From assembly GCF_036549215.1 (NCBI RefSeq), contig NZ_CP144371.1, forward strand, positions 558,001-622,000: a DNA stretch of 64,000 nt. Reading direction: 5' to 3'. Position numbers and translations under genes: made by a program. The number at the start of each line of letters is the position of its first letter. Within the stretch, counting starts at the first letter, position 1. Of this stretch, positions 52,099 through 62,395 are shown one piece after another. The DNA is from Candidatus Blochmannia sp. SNP. Lineage in GTDB: Bacteria; Pseudomonadota; Gammaproteobacteria; Enterobacterales; Enterobacteriaceae. The notes under the pieces were generated by a model. It made no database searches and had not been told where the DNA came from. It was given only the letters and a program-made list of their open reading frames with translations.

Positions 52099-55000
52099 TT
52101 ATATTATTCTATATTTCATAAAATTGAAAAAATAATGTTCTGCAGTTGCGGTAATTTTAGCCATGTGTTCTTCATTTAAGTCAAATGGAATAATTTTACG
52201 TAAATAAGGGTCGTAGCTCTCTCTAAACAGGGAATATTTAGTACCTTTCCAAATTTGTATTAGTTTTCGACACGCTTCTTTTTGACAAGAAGGATTTGAG
52301 GATATTTTTTTAGTATTCCAGTCAAATACATGATTCATCCAAGCCCCTCCAGACTGATATAATAATAGTACTGGTGTATTTACCCCAGTACAGTAACCTA
52401 ATACTAAAATTAGTAACAATTTTTTTGCATGCGATTTTGAGAAATTAGGAAAATGCCATACATCATCAACACCAAATAGTCTACTATCTCCTTTTCCGCC
52501 TATAGCACAATATGTTACGTGCTCTAACCATAATAATAATATATCTTTCATGGAAAGATATTGAGCTTTCCAACGTATTAATCCATTTTTTTGAACTGTA
52601 GTTAATTGTCCAACTAGTTCAATCGTATCAAATACCAAAGAAATATCTAAATTATATTTTTCGATATAATGGTGTTCTTTTATTTGATTTGCCAATATTC
52701 TCATTTTTGAGTGTTGTTTCGCCCAATATAATTCTCCAAATGCGCCGTAAGGTAAAATTCCAGAAGCATATATACTATAATATAATTCATCAATATTTTT
52801 ATCATAGATTAAGTAATTAGTTAATTTTGTATTTACTTCATATCGATTTAATCCATCTACAGAGAAAGGTTCATCATTTAGTAATTTTGATGTATTTTGA
52901 TCAAAATACACGTTTAAACGTTTTTGAAACCACATGCGTACTGGATGGCGATAAAAATTATATAAATCTTGAAATATTATTTTTTTTATGGCGTAATGGG
53001 GAAGTGAAGTATTGAAATTTGGGTAAATCGCTCGAGAGTTAGGTGTATTAATATTTAGTGTGGGCAGCCATTCTTTGGCAAAACTCTGTTTGTCATTGTC
53101 AGGATTGAAATTTTCAGGAGAAAAAGGAAATGGATTGTGCCATTGGCATAAGCGTTGACGTATATATTTTATATTAATATCTATTTCTATATTTTTATGT
53201 TCTTTTAAATAAAAATTTAAAGCAATATATTCAAAAAGTTCATTAATTAACGCAGAAGGATAATTTATGGTATTGTCATACATTGAATGTTCAATGAAGC
53301 TAATATATATTCGTTCTTGAGCTATTAAAAATGCTAGTAAAAATGAATAGCAATCTTTTTCATATATGTTATTATCATTTTTCCGTGGATTTTTAGCTAT
53401 TAAGTTAAAGTCTGGCAGTATTGTATTGCGAGGAAATAAATTATCATTCATACCTAAAAAACAGACTACTTTACAAGGAATACAGAAAGCTGGAGTAATA
53501 TCACAAAAATTAATTACATTTGGTATAAATCGATGTATTATTTTATTTTGATGTAATTTATAACATAATTTTTCTCGTAAAGCTGTTATACTAATAGTTT
53601 GAGTATATTCTGCTTGTATGCCTGATTCTAATATATTTCTGCAGCAATCCTTTAATAAAAGTAAAATTTTATTATTCTTTGAATCTAGATGATCGTGATA
53701 AAAAAAATCATCAATTATTTCTTTAAAATAAAATTTCCATTTTTTTAGAGTGTAAGGGTGATTCAATCGATCTCTCCACTTTTTTAATGTTTTTAAAAAT
53801 TCTCCTAATTGACCAATAATATTAGTATGTTCTCTGATTGTAATATCGTCATATGGGAGAATTTTCTCCCATATTTTATTTTGGTCTTTTATAGCATAAC
53901 CTAGTAACATTCGAGTTAATCCAAAATTCCAAGTATTTTGATTAGTAACAGGAAAATTAAAGTTATGCATGGTGAAATTGTCAAGCCCCCATCTAATACC
54001 AGATTTAACTATCCATTGGCTCAATAATTCAATTTTTTCTTTATTCATGTTAAACCGAGCAGCAATAGATGGTACTGTTAAAAATGATAAAATTTCTTCA
54101 GAGGTAAATCTACTAGATGATATCTTAAGTATATTGAGAAAAGTTGATATAATTGGATGTATATTTTTTTTATGCTTATCTCCAATATTAAATGGTAAGT
54201 GTCGACCTTGTATGCTATTGAATACAGTTTGAATTGCTGGTTCATAACGATGTATATCAGAAGCCATAACTATGATATCTCCTGGAGTCAACAATGGATC
54301 ATTTGTAATCATTAACAGTAAAGTGTTATGTAATACTTCTATTTCTCGTTGAACACTATGGCAAATATGACAAGTAATTGATTGATCTGCTGGTGGTAAA
54401 ATATATCTCTGACGGGGTTTTGGTATTGGAATATTATCGTCAGTTTGTATATTGGTTTTGTAATTATAAAATTCTAAGATATCTTTCTGTACAATGTGAA
54501 GTACAGAATCTTTTTTAGGGATGACAAATGATTTTAGTTCAATTTTATCTGTTAATTGAGTAAATAGAAACAAGGTGTTACGAGCAGTATTGCTCCATGA
54601 ATTTAATAAAGGATGATTTATGTTAGCATGATTATTGCGGCTATAAATACGAGTAGAAACAGATGAAGATGAGTATAATGAATTATTATTATATAATTGG
54701 TTTGCTTGTTGTGTTCTACCATATGAATTTTGGTCAGACGTATCGTTAGGATTATGATAATAAGGATTTATAAACCATAAATAAATATCAATGTGGTAAC
54801 TTAAAAATTTTAAAATTTTAAAATATATAGGAGGTATGGATGTTATTCCAAAGATAAATATTCTACTTGGTAGATTCCAATTTATTTTTTTTAAATTTTT
54901 AAGAACATAGATACAGTGTTGTAAAGGATTAATATTACTGTTTGGTTCTTGCTGATTACATTGTGTATTTTCCAGGAAACAACGCCATATTTTTGATTGC

Positions 55001-55494
55001 CAAATTTGATGTGTATTATCTAAATAATCTATAATTTTATTAGATTGCCAACTATTTAGCCAATCTGGACGATATATTAAATATTGAGTAAATAGATCAA
55101 CAAGTTGTTCAGAAAATTGACTGATTTTTTGTTGATTTACATCATGATTTAGATATTTTTCTATAATAGGGCAATTTTTTTTGATTTTTGTTTGAGACAA
55201 TATTTTCATAAATTTCCAATACATAATGGAACGAGAAAAATTATTTACTATGGAACCGTTAGGTGTTACGTTATCAACAATGTTTTGTATAAAAGATGTT
55301 AAAGTCATAAATGTGATGTTGCATGCGATACCAAAGTGGTTGGCTAGTTCTATTTGTATCCATTGATCTATAATACTATGTTCTGTTAATATTATTTCAG
55401 ATTGCATTGGATTAGATAATAATTTATTCGACATGATACTAATTAATAGTTTTTTGAATAAATTCGCCTGGTTAGAATGATAAATAATAAGCAT
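52099..55494 (-). CDS. recC: RecBCD exonuclease V subunit gamma
   Basis: Chi-recognition and scaffold subunit of RecBCD with inactivated helicase and nuclease folds. It has 1131 residues (E. coli 1122). Family matches include SFIQNIVDN near the N-terminus, RIFIFGITSIPPIYF, MASDIHRYEPAI, NIGDK, LGMNDNLFPR and LYQSGGAWMNHVFDWN. It is diverged and rich in Asn, Ile and Lys, as expected. Two short perfect palindromes (52891-52910 and 53851-53874) lie in the coding sequence. Relative to E. coli, recB-recD is inverted with respect to recC. Confidence 0.95.
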   Translation of the reverse strand: MLIIYHSNQANLFKKLLISIMSNKLLSNPMQSEIILTEHSIIDQWIQIELANHFGIACNITFMTLTSFIQNIVDNVTPNGSIVNNFSRSIMYWKFMKILSQTKIKKNCPIIEKYLNHDVNQQKISQFSEQLVDLFTQYLIYRPDWLNSWQSNKIIDYLDNTHQIWQSKIWRCFLENTQCNQQEPNSNINPLQHCIYVLKNLKKINWNLPSRIFIFGITSIPPIYFKILKFLSYHIDIYLWFINPYYHNPNDTSDQNSYGRTQQANQLYNNNSLYSSSSVSTRIYSRNNHANINHPLLNSWSNTARNTLFLFTQLTDKIELKSFVIPKKDSVLHIVQKDILEFYNYKTNIQTDDNIPIPKPRQRYILPPADQSITCHICHSVQREIEVLHNTLLLMITNDPLLTPGDIIVMASDIHRYEPAIQTVFNSIQGRHLPFNIGDKHKKNIHPIISTFLNILKISSSRFTSEEILSFLTVPSIAARFNMNKEKIELLSQWIVKSGIRWGLDNFTMHNFNFPVTNQNTWNFGLTRMLLGYAIKDQNKIWEKILPYDDITIREHTNIIGQLGEFLKTLKKWRDRLNHPYTLKKWKFYFKEIIDDFFYHDHLDSKNNKILLLLKDCCRNILESGIQAEYTQTISITALREKLCYKLHQNKIIHRFIPNVINFCDITPAFCIPCKVVCFLGMNDNLFPRNTILPDFNLIAKNPRKNDNNIYEKDCYSFLLAFLIAQERIYISFIEHSMYDNTINYPSALINELFEYIALNFYLKEHKNIEIDINIKYIRQRLCQWHNPFPFSPENFNPDNDKQSFAKEWLPTLNINTPNSRAIYPNFNTSLPHYAIKKIIFQDLYNFYRHPVRMWFQKRLNVYFDQNTSKLLNDEPFSVDGLNRYEVNTKLTNYLIYDKNIDELYYSIYASGILPYGAFGELYWAKQHSKMRILANQIKEHHYIEKYNLDISLVFDTIELVGQLTTVQKNGLIRWKAQYLSMKDILLLWLEHVTYCAIGGKGDSRLFGVDDVWHFPNFSKSHAKKLLLILVLGYCTGVNTPVLLLYQSGGAWMNHVFDWNTKKISSNPSCQKEACRKLIQIWKGTKYSLFRESYDPYLRKIIPFDLNEEHMAKITATAEHYFFNFMKYRII

Positions 55495-55580
55495 TAATTT
55501 ATAAATTATTAAAGTAAAGAAAATATATTTATATATATTTCTAATACATGATGTTTAGTTTTATTTATTGTAATTTTTAA

Positions 55581-56438
55581 TTATATGCGATAGCCTTTAA
55601 AAGAAATATAGATTATAATTATTCCAGATATGATCATAGGAAACGATAAAATTTGACCCATAGTGGCTATGTTGTAAATTAATCCTAAATGACTATCAGG
55701 CTGACGAAAAAATTCTGCTATAATGCGAAATAGACCATAAAAAATCAGAAATAATCCAGATACGCTACCCACAGGACGTGGTTTACGAATGAATTTGTTT
55801 ATGATAATAAATAAGATTATTCCTTCTAAAAACATTTCATATAATTGAGATGGATGGCGAGGCAGCGCGCCATAGCTATCAAATAGTAATTGCCATTCAG
55901 GGTGATCTGGTAGTATTAACAAATCTTGATATATAGAATTAGGGAATAACATAGCCCAAGGAATATCAATGGCTATTCGGCCCCATAATTCTTCATTAAT
56001 AAAATTTCCCAATCTGCCTAGGCCCAGGCCAAATGGCACTGCTGGAATTATAAAGTCTGATACTTGGAAAAAAGTCAAATGTTTTTTATAAGAAAACCAT
56101 ATAATTGATATAATTACTCCTATTAAACCACCATGAAAAGACATACCTCCTTCCCATATATTAAAAATCCACAGTAAATTTTGAGTGAAAAAAGACCATT
56201 GATAAAATAATACATATCCAATACGTCCGCCCAGTACAACGCCGAAAAAGCATAAACATAATAAATATTCTATGTCTTTTTCAGTCCATGAAATATTATT
56301 AGAATGCCGTGCTCGATATAATAATGAGTACATAGCATAAATAAAACCCAATCCATACATCATACCATACCAATGTAATGAAATAGGTCCGATTGTAAAA
56401 ATTACTGGATTACATGAGTGATAACAAAGATACTGCAT
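55581..56438 (-). CDS. lgt: Prolipoprotein diacylglyceryl transferase
   Basis: Inner-membrane enzyme attaching diacylglycerol to the lipobox cysteine of lipoproteins. It is a polytopic protein with GPISLHWYGMMYG, GGRIGYVLFYQW, GGMSFHGGLIGV, the Lgt signature GRLGNFINEELWGR, and LPRHPSQLYE. By homology the start is placed at ATG 56438 (285 residues; E. coli 291). The frame is open further up to a TTG at 56495, and no good ribosome binding site supports either choice. It lies 86 bases upstream of recC on the same strand. Confidence 0.94.
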   Translation of the reverse strand: MQYLCYHSCNPVIFTIGPISLHWYGMMYGLGFIYAMYSLLYRARHSNNISWTEKDIEYLLCLCFFGVVLGGRIGYVLFYQWSFFTQNLLWIFNIWEGGMSFHGGLIGVIISIIWFSYKKHLTFFQVSDFIIPAVPFGLGLGRLGNFINEELWGRIAIDIPWAMLFPNSIYQDLLILPDHPEWQLLFDSYGALPRHPSQLYEMFLEGIILFIIINKFIRKPRPVGSVSGLFLIFYGLFRIIAEFFRQPDSHLGLIYNIATMGQILSFPMIISGIIIIYISFKGYRI

Positions 56439-56634
56439 ATTTGATGATATATTATAACGTTCTGGAACATATTTATTATTTGAGTCGGCGCTCAACTACA
56501 ACAATATCGAGATTATATAAAATTAATAAAAATTTAATTTATATTCATATGTGTTTTTAATGGAAAGTTCATTTAATTTTTTATTAAATATACTTGATGA
56601 TATTTTATTTTTAGAACATATGATAATCCTAATT

Positions 56635-57111
56635 TTAGGATATTATCCTATTGACAAATTCTTGCATTACTTTTCTATATACATTTCTTTTAAAAAATAC
56701 AACACGGCGTATAGGATACCACAAGCTAACCCATTGCCAACTATCAAATGTGTAATCTTTATTATTTTTTATGTTGATTCTCGTATCCTGAGATAGAAGC
56801 TTTAATAAAAACCATTTTTGTTTTTGTCCAAAACAAATTGGTCTAATTTTCCAGCGAATTAATTGTTTAGGTAATTTGTAACGTATCCAATCTTGTGTAG
56901 AAGATAAAATGCATACATCTTGATAATTTAATCCTATTTCTTCAAATAGCTCTCTGTACATTGCTTGTTCTGGCGTTTCGCCGATGTTAATTCCGCCTTG
57001 AGGAAATTGCCAACAATAATGTTGTTTACATCTTCGAGCCCATAATACCTGCTCATGAGTATTACATAGTACAATCCCAACATTTAATCGATAACCATTA
57101 CTGTCAATCAC
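56635..57111 (-). CDS. rppH: RNA pyrophosphohydrolase
   Basis: Nudix hydrolase that converts 5'-triphosphate mRNA to monophosphate and so triggers RNase E decay. The complete Nudix box (G39 through L61, GX5EX7REUXEEXGU) is present. WQFPQGGI and GQKQKWFLL are typical of RppH. The start is GTG at 57111 with GAGGAA upstream, and the N-terminus [17 protein letters not shown] matches E. coli MIDDDGYRPNVGIVICN. It has 158 residues against 176, having lost the basic C-terminal tail. ptsP, which separates it from lgt in E. coli, is absent. Confidence 0.96.
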   Translation of the reverse strand: MIDSNGYRLNVGIVLCNTHEQVLWARRCKQHYCWQFPQGGINIGETPEQAMYRELFEEIGLNYQDVCILSSTQDWIRYKLPKQLIRWKIRPICFGQKQKWFLLKLLSQDTRINIKNNKDYTFDSWQWVSLWYPIRRVVFFKRNVYRKVMQEFVNRIIS

Positions 57112-57763
57112 TAGATTTCCTCAGTTTTATTAAAATGTTTTATTAATTTAATAGATATTATGAAAATGTGTGGTTACGTCATATAAAACAAGATAGATAT
57201 TATAAATTTTTATTTAATTATATAATGATCATGTATGTAATATATTATTTATCAATAAATACTATCATCACATAACCAAATATACATATCATATGCTATC
57301 TTGTAATTAAGTTTAATTCAAGAATTTTGAATATAGTTTTATATGCTTAATTAATTAATGACTTTTATAAAATATTTAGTTAAAATTCGATATTTGTTAA
57401 ATTAGATTTGTTATTTAGACAATGAATATTATTAAAAAATTTAATAAAATGCGTAGGTATACATTTTATAAAAATTATTAATGATAATAATTAATTGTTA
57501 TTTCAATAAGAAAGTTCAAAAATATATGAAATGTATATACTGTATTTTACAGTTTACTATTTTTATTTAAAAAATTCATGTAGTAAGGAGCTATTGTTAA
57601 ATATAATTAAAATAAGATCAGTGAAATGTTAGTTTCATTAAATTGAAGTTTTAAAGGATTAAGTTATTAAATTAAATTAAGTGTATTAAAAATTTGCATG
57701 ATATTAATATTTATTAATAAGTAATAACATTATCTAATAATTAAAAGACTTTTTATATAAAAT
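57112..57763. other. Gene-free spacer between lysA and rppH
   Basis: About 650 bases, very A+T-rich, with no credible frame, no tRNA and no strong inverted repeat. It probably represents deleted genes. Several genes separate rppH from lysA in E. coli. Confidence 0.55.
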
Positions 57764-59032
57764 TTATTCTGTTATTTCTAACATCAATAAATCTTCTAAC
57801 TTTTGCTTTCGGCGAATTTGGCGCATTTGTCCATTTTCAAATAGGACTTCTGGTAATAATGGGCGGGAATTGTAGTTGGAGGACATTGAAGCACCGTATG
57901 CTCCGGTGTCGTGAAATATTAAATAATCCCCTACTTTTGCTGAATAAGGCAATTTACGTGTTAATATTGTTCCGTTCATGTTTTGTGTAAAAACATCTCC
58001 AGATTCACATAATGGACCTCCAACAACGGTATCGCGTAGTGCTTCTAAAGCAATATTTCGATAATCCCCAGGTATTAATGAAATACGATGGTAACTACCG
58101 TACATTACTGGACGCATTAGATCATTATATCCTGCATCTATTAATATAAAGTGACGACGACCCATTTCTTTTACTGCTCTAATTTGTGTAATTAATATTC
58201 CTGATTCAGCAACAAGAAAGCGACCAGGTTCTATTTCTAATTTTACTGTATGTCCTAAATGTTGGCTAATGCGTTTTCTTGCATCATCCCATAAATGAAA
58301 ATAATGATTTACATTCAATACCGTATCATTATATTGATACGGTATTGTTAACCCTCCTCCAGCAGAAATAACCTGTATATCTATTTTATATTTCAATATT
58401 TGTTGGGCCATGGCATTACATACTTTAGATAAGTGGCTATAATGCACTCCAGAACCAATATGCATGTGAAGCCCAACTAGCTGTAGATTATAACGATAGA
58501 TATGAGAGAGAGCAGTTAGTATATCTTCATGCCAAATACCATGTTTGCTATTTTCTCCTCCAGTATTAGTTTTTTGACTATGTCCGTGTCCAAATCCAGG
58601 ATTAATACGTAACCATATTTTATGTCCAGGAGAATAAGCCCCCAATTGCGTTAGCATATCTATTGACCCTACATTAACAGTGATATTCAATTCTAATATT
58701 CTAAATAATGTTTCTTTTTCTAAAATATCAGCAGTAAAAACTATTTCGTCACTTTGTTTTCCTGTGTTAAAACCAGCTAATAATGCTCGCTCGATTTCTC
58801 CTAAAGAAACAGCATCTACTTTAACTCTATGACTGTGCATTAATCGTAGAATATGAATATTAGAACAAGATTTTTGAGCAAATCGTATAATATCAAATTG
58901 TTTTAATTGTGTAATACGATTAATTATGACTGATGCATCATATACCCATACTGGGCCTTTATATTTTTGATGTAATTTTATTAAGCTTTTATGGTTAAGG
59001 ATATTCATTTGAGTAAGGATATTATGTGTCAT
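57764..59032 (-). CDS. lysA: Diaminopimelate decarboxylase
   Basis: Last step of lysine synthesis (meso-diaminopimelate to lysine), PLP-dependent and of alanine-racemase-like fold. PLP lysine K54 is in FAQKSCSN, as in E. coli. HMHIGSGVHY, SAGGGL, EIEPGRFLV and CESGDVF are conserved. It has 422 residues (E. coli 420). A 13-bp hairpin (58316-58347) lies in the coding region. In E. coli the adjacent regulator lysR controls it; no lysR is present here, so regulation is probably lost. It fits an amino-acid-provisioning role with dapD. Confidence 0.97.
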   Translation of the reverse strand: MTHNILTQMNILNHKSLIKLHQKYKGPVWVYDASVIINRITQLKQFDIIRFAQKSCSNIHILRLMHSHRVKVDAVSLGEIERALLAGFNTGKQSDEIVFTADILEKETLFRILELNITVNVGSIDMLTQLGAYSPGHKIWLRINPGFGHGHSQKTNTGGENSKHGIWHEDILTALSHIYRYNLQLVGLHMHIGSGVHYSHLSKVCNAMAQQILKYKIDIQVISAGGGLTIPYQYNDTVLNVNHYFHLWDDARKRISQHLGHTVKLEIEPGRFLVAESGILITQIRAVKEMGRRHFILIDAGYNDLMRPVMYGSYHRISLIPGDYRNIALEALRDTVVGGPLCESGDVFTQNMNGTILTRKLPYSAKVGDYLIFHDTGAYGASMSSNYNSRPLLPEVLFENGQMRQIRRKQKLEDLLMLEITE

Positions 59033-59248
59033 GTTATATTTATTATTTCATTAAGATATGATTTAGTATTAAAATATTTCAAAATTTTATCACTGAATAT
59101 AGTTAAATGTAATGAGAACATAGATCTGTATTATTAAAATTTAATTAATTAATTAATATTATTTAGTTTTTAATAAATACGAAATCCCAAATATATTATG
59201 TAGTATTATAATAATTTTTTTGGTCATATACTGGAAAGTATAAAGATT

Positions 59249-60775
59249 TTATTTTGGACGAAGTGTAGGAAACAAAATTACATCACGAATAGTATGCTTA
59301 TTAGTCAATAACATTATCAAACGATCGATGCCTATTCCAATACCAGCTGTAGGGGGTAATCCGTATTCTAACGCAATTAAATAATCTTCATCATAATTTA
59401 TATGAATGTTATTATTTTTGTTATCTTTTTTTTCTTCTGCTTGTTTTAAAAAACGTTCCTTTTGATCTTCTGGATCATTTAACTCTGAAAAACCATTTCC
59501 TATTTCTTTTCCAGCAATGAAGAGCTCAAAACGATCAGCAAGTTTTGGATCATTATCGTTGCGACGTGCTAATGGAGATATTTCTATTGGATAAGAAGTA
59601 ATACAGGTTGGTTGAATTATTTTTTTTTCTACTATTTCTTCAAAAATAACCATGTGTATTTTATTTAATGTCCAGTAATTATTGATTGTAATTCCAAATG
59701 ATTTTGCTATAGAAATAGCGGTATATATATCGTCTATATTTTGGGATTTAGTTTCTGGTAGGTAATAACAAATTGCTTCTTTTATGCTCATTTGAGCAAA
59801 AGGATTATTAAAGTCCAATTCATAATTTCCATAATGAACCATGTTACTACCTAGCACTCGCTGTGTTACTGAACGTAGTAAATTTTGTACTAATATGATT
59901 ATATCACGGTAATCAGCATAAGCCATGTATATCTCCATCATTGTGAATTCAGGATTGTGATATGAGGATATGCCTTCGTTACGAAAGTTACGATTTATTT
60001 CAAATATTCGCTCGAAGCCACCTATCACTAGTTTTTTTAAATATAATTCTGGAGCAATACGTAGATATATATCTATTCCTAATTTATTATGATGTGTAAT
60101 AAAAGGACTTGCTATAGCCCCTCCCGCAATTGTGTGCATCATTGGCGTTTCTACTTCCATAAAATTATTTTTTTCCATAAACTGACGTATTTCGTAAATA
60201 ATTAGAGAACGTATTTTAAATAGTTCTCTTGTGTCTTCATTAATAATTAAATCTAAATATCTTTGACGATATTTTGTTTCTTGATTATTCAAACCATGAA
60301 ATTTATCTGGTAATGGACGTAATGATTTAGTTAATAATCTAATTTCTTTACAATGTATCGATAGTTCTCCAGTACGTGTTCTAAATAATGTGCCGCGTGC
60401 TCCTAATATATCTCCTAGATCCCATTGTTTTATATTCTCTTTATATACATTCGTTGCTAACGAATTAGCAGTAATATACAATTGAATGCAACCATCAGCG
60501 TCCTGCAAAGTTATAAAAGATGCTTTTCCCATAATACGTTGACTTATTATGCGGCCTGCTATATTTACTTCAATGCTTAATTGTATTAATTCTGAGTTAG
60601 ATGTATGTTTGTATTTTTTATGTAATTGATTAGAACTAGAATTACGACGAAAATCATTTGGAAACGCTATACCTTTTTCGCGAATTTTTGATAATTTTTT
60701 TTGACGAATACTTAATTCATCATCAATATTCAATTTTTGATATAGTTGGTGTTTTGAGTGTACGTATTTAGGCAT
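59249..60775 (-). CDS. lysS: Lysyl-tRNA synthetase (class II)
   Basis: Charges tRNA-Lys. The N-terminal OB fold holds [10 protein letters not shown]. Class II motif 1 is near [10 protein letters not shown], motif 2 in [13 protein letters not shown], and motif 3 in [13 protein letters not shown]. It has 508 residues (E. coli 505). Its ATG overlaps the prfB stop (TAATG at 60777-60773), so it is translationally coupled to prfB, as the order prfB-lysS in E. coli suggests. Confidence 0.98.
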   Translation of the reverse strand: MPKYVHSKHQLYQKLNIDDELSIRQKKLSKIREKGIAFPNDFRRNSSSNQLHKKYKHTSNSELIQLSIEVNIAGRIISQRIMGKASFITLQDADGCIQLYITANSLATNVYKENIKQWDLGDILGARGTLFRTRTGELSIHCKEIRLLTKSLRPLPDKFHGLNNQETKYRQRYLDLIINEDTRELFKIRSLIIYEIRQFMEKNNFMEVETPMMHTIAGGAIASPFITHHNKLGIDIYLRIAPELYLKKLVIGGFERIFEINRNFRNEGISSYHNPEFTMMEIYMAYADYRDIIILVQNLLRSVTQRVLGSNMVHYGNYELDFNNPFAQMSIKEAICYYLPETKSQNIDDIYTAISIAKSFGITINNYWTLNKIHMVIFEEIVEKKIIQPTCITSYPIEISPLARRNDNDPKLADRFELFIAGKEIGNGFSELNDPEDQKERFLKQAEEKKDNKNNNIHINYDEDYLIALEYGLPPTAGIGIGIDRLIMLLTNKHTIRDVILFPTLRPK

Positions 60776-61882
60776 TATAAATCTCGCTTAGAATATTTTT
60801 TGATACTAATTTGTATGAAATCATCTAAATCTCCATCTAAAACAGCTTTGATATTACGTTTTTCAAAACCAGTACGTAAATCTTTAACTCTAGAATTATC
60901 TAAAATATAAGATCGTATTTGATTGCCCCAAGTAATATTTACTTTATTATCTTCTCTAATTTTTTTTTCATAATTTTTTTTTTGTAATTCAAGTTCATAT
61001 AATTTGGCTTTTAATTGTTTCATTGCTTGGTTTTTATTTTTATGTTGCGAGCGATCACTTTGGCACTGAGTAACGGTATTTGTTGGTATATGTGTGATGC
61101 GTACCGCAGATTCTGTACGATTAACATGTTGACCTCCTGCTCCAGATGCTCGGTAGACATCACAACGTAGATCTTCTGGGCGAATGTGAATATTGATGCT
61201 ATCATCCAATTCTGGGTATACAAATACGGAAGCAAATGAAGTATGACGTTTTCTAGCAGAATCAAAAGGACTTTTACGTACTAGTCTGTGCACACCAGAT
61301 TCAGTATGTAACCAGCCGTATGCGTACGGCCCAATAACCTGAACAGTAGCGGATTTTATTCCAGTTATCTCTCCTGTTGATTCTTCAGTAATGTCAGTTA
61401 TGAAACCTTTATGATCCATCCACCGTAAATACATACGCAATAACATACCTGCCCAATCTTGTGCTTCTATACCTCCAGATCCTGATTGAATATCGACATA
61501 GCAATTAGCATGGTCATATTTTCCTATAAACATACGACTAATCTCCAATTGAGATAATTTACGTTCTGAAGCAATTAATTGATCGTGAATTTCAGAAATT
61601 AGGTGATTGTCACATTCTTCTGTTAATTCTAGTAGATCATTTAAATCCACTAAGCTTTTATAAAGTTGATCAATAATGTTAATAAAAATTTTTAAGGAAG
61701 AAGATTGTTGATTGAGAAGTTTTGCTGTTTTAGGGTTTTTCCAAATATCAGATGATTTTAATTTGGCGTTAATTATTGTTAAACGTTTTTTTTTGGAATT
61801 ATAGTCAAAAATCATCCTTAAATTTAAATATTCTATTTAACATGAGTTGAATATGTTGTTTAATAAGTTTTACATCTATCAT
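60775..61882 (-). CDS. prfB: Peptide chain release factor 2 (programmed +1 frameshift)
   Basis: Recognises UGA and UAA stops. The main frame covers 61806-60775 and includes the GGQ motif ([19 protein letters not shown]) and the anticodon-like SPF ([15 protein letters not shown]). The first 25 codons lie in another frame from ATG 61882 ([15 protein letters not shown]...) and end TTT TGA C. A +1 shift at 61807 joins them to DYNSKKKRL, giving about 368 residues (E. coli 365). A TAAGGA ribosome binding site is at 61895-61900. Runs of A9 (61786-61794) and A10 (60974-60983) in the coding strand add slippage risk. The 25-codon leader length equals E. coli. Confidence 0.97.
61804..61819 (-). promoter_or_regulatory. 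prfB autoregulatory +1 frameshift site
   Basis: The coding strand reads AAGGATGATTTTTGAC. An internal Shine-Dalgarno-like AAGGA (61819-61815) is followed after four bases by the slippery TTT, then TGA and C. The P-site tRNA can re-pair TTT to TTT after a +1 slip. E. coli uses AGGGGG, three bases, CTT TGA C. The same logic applies: low RF2 favours the shift and makes more RF2. The stop is codon 26, as in E. coli. Confidence 0.92.
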
Positions 61883-61913
61883 AAAAAATTTTGTTCCTTA
61901 AAGTGTATGGGTT

Positions 61914-61961
61914 TTATATTGTATTATTCTACATATGTATATGTAGAATAATACAATATAA
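61914..61961. repeat. 48-bp palindrome in the prfB upstream region
   Basis: Arms 61914-61936 and 61939-61961 pair perfectly (23 bp) around two central bases. It starts 31 bases upstream of the prfB ATG and 13 bases upstream of its TAAGGA ribosome binding site. It is therefore either in the promoter or in the 5' leader. Confidence 0.85.
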
Positions 61962-62395
61962 TTAAATAAAAATTTTGATATACATATATAAAGATATATT
62001 CATATCACGATATCTTATCATATAAAATTAGTTTAATCTTTAATTATAGTTTATTTGAATTTATTATATAGTTTTAACGCAATGCATATAGACTATGTCT
62101 ATATTTTTTATTTGTTTTATATTAGGTAACATTTTTAATAATTATATATGTAATCAATAAAATAGCATTTTTTAATTATTATCATATATATATACATTTT
62201 TATTTAAATAGTTATATAAAGCTAAAAATTGATTAAATCATTTAATTATAAAATTAATTATAAATCATAATAATTAATATTTGTGAAAAGTGTAATCTTA
62301 TTATTTTGAAGTATGTAAATATTTAATGTAATAAGATTACATAGTTTATGGCGTGTAATATTGATTAATATTTTTTATTTATCAGGAGGCATATT
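61962..62395. other. Divergent spacer between prfB and ygfZ
   Basis: About 430 AT-rich bases. In E. coli recJ, dsbC, xerD, fldB and sdhE lie between prfB and ygfZ; none is recognisable here. An inverted repeat (62291-62303 with 62329-62341, 13 bp, 25-base loop) lies 40 bases before the ygfZ ribosome binding site AGGAGG (62384-62389). Confidence 0.6.
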
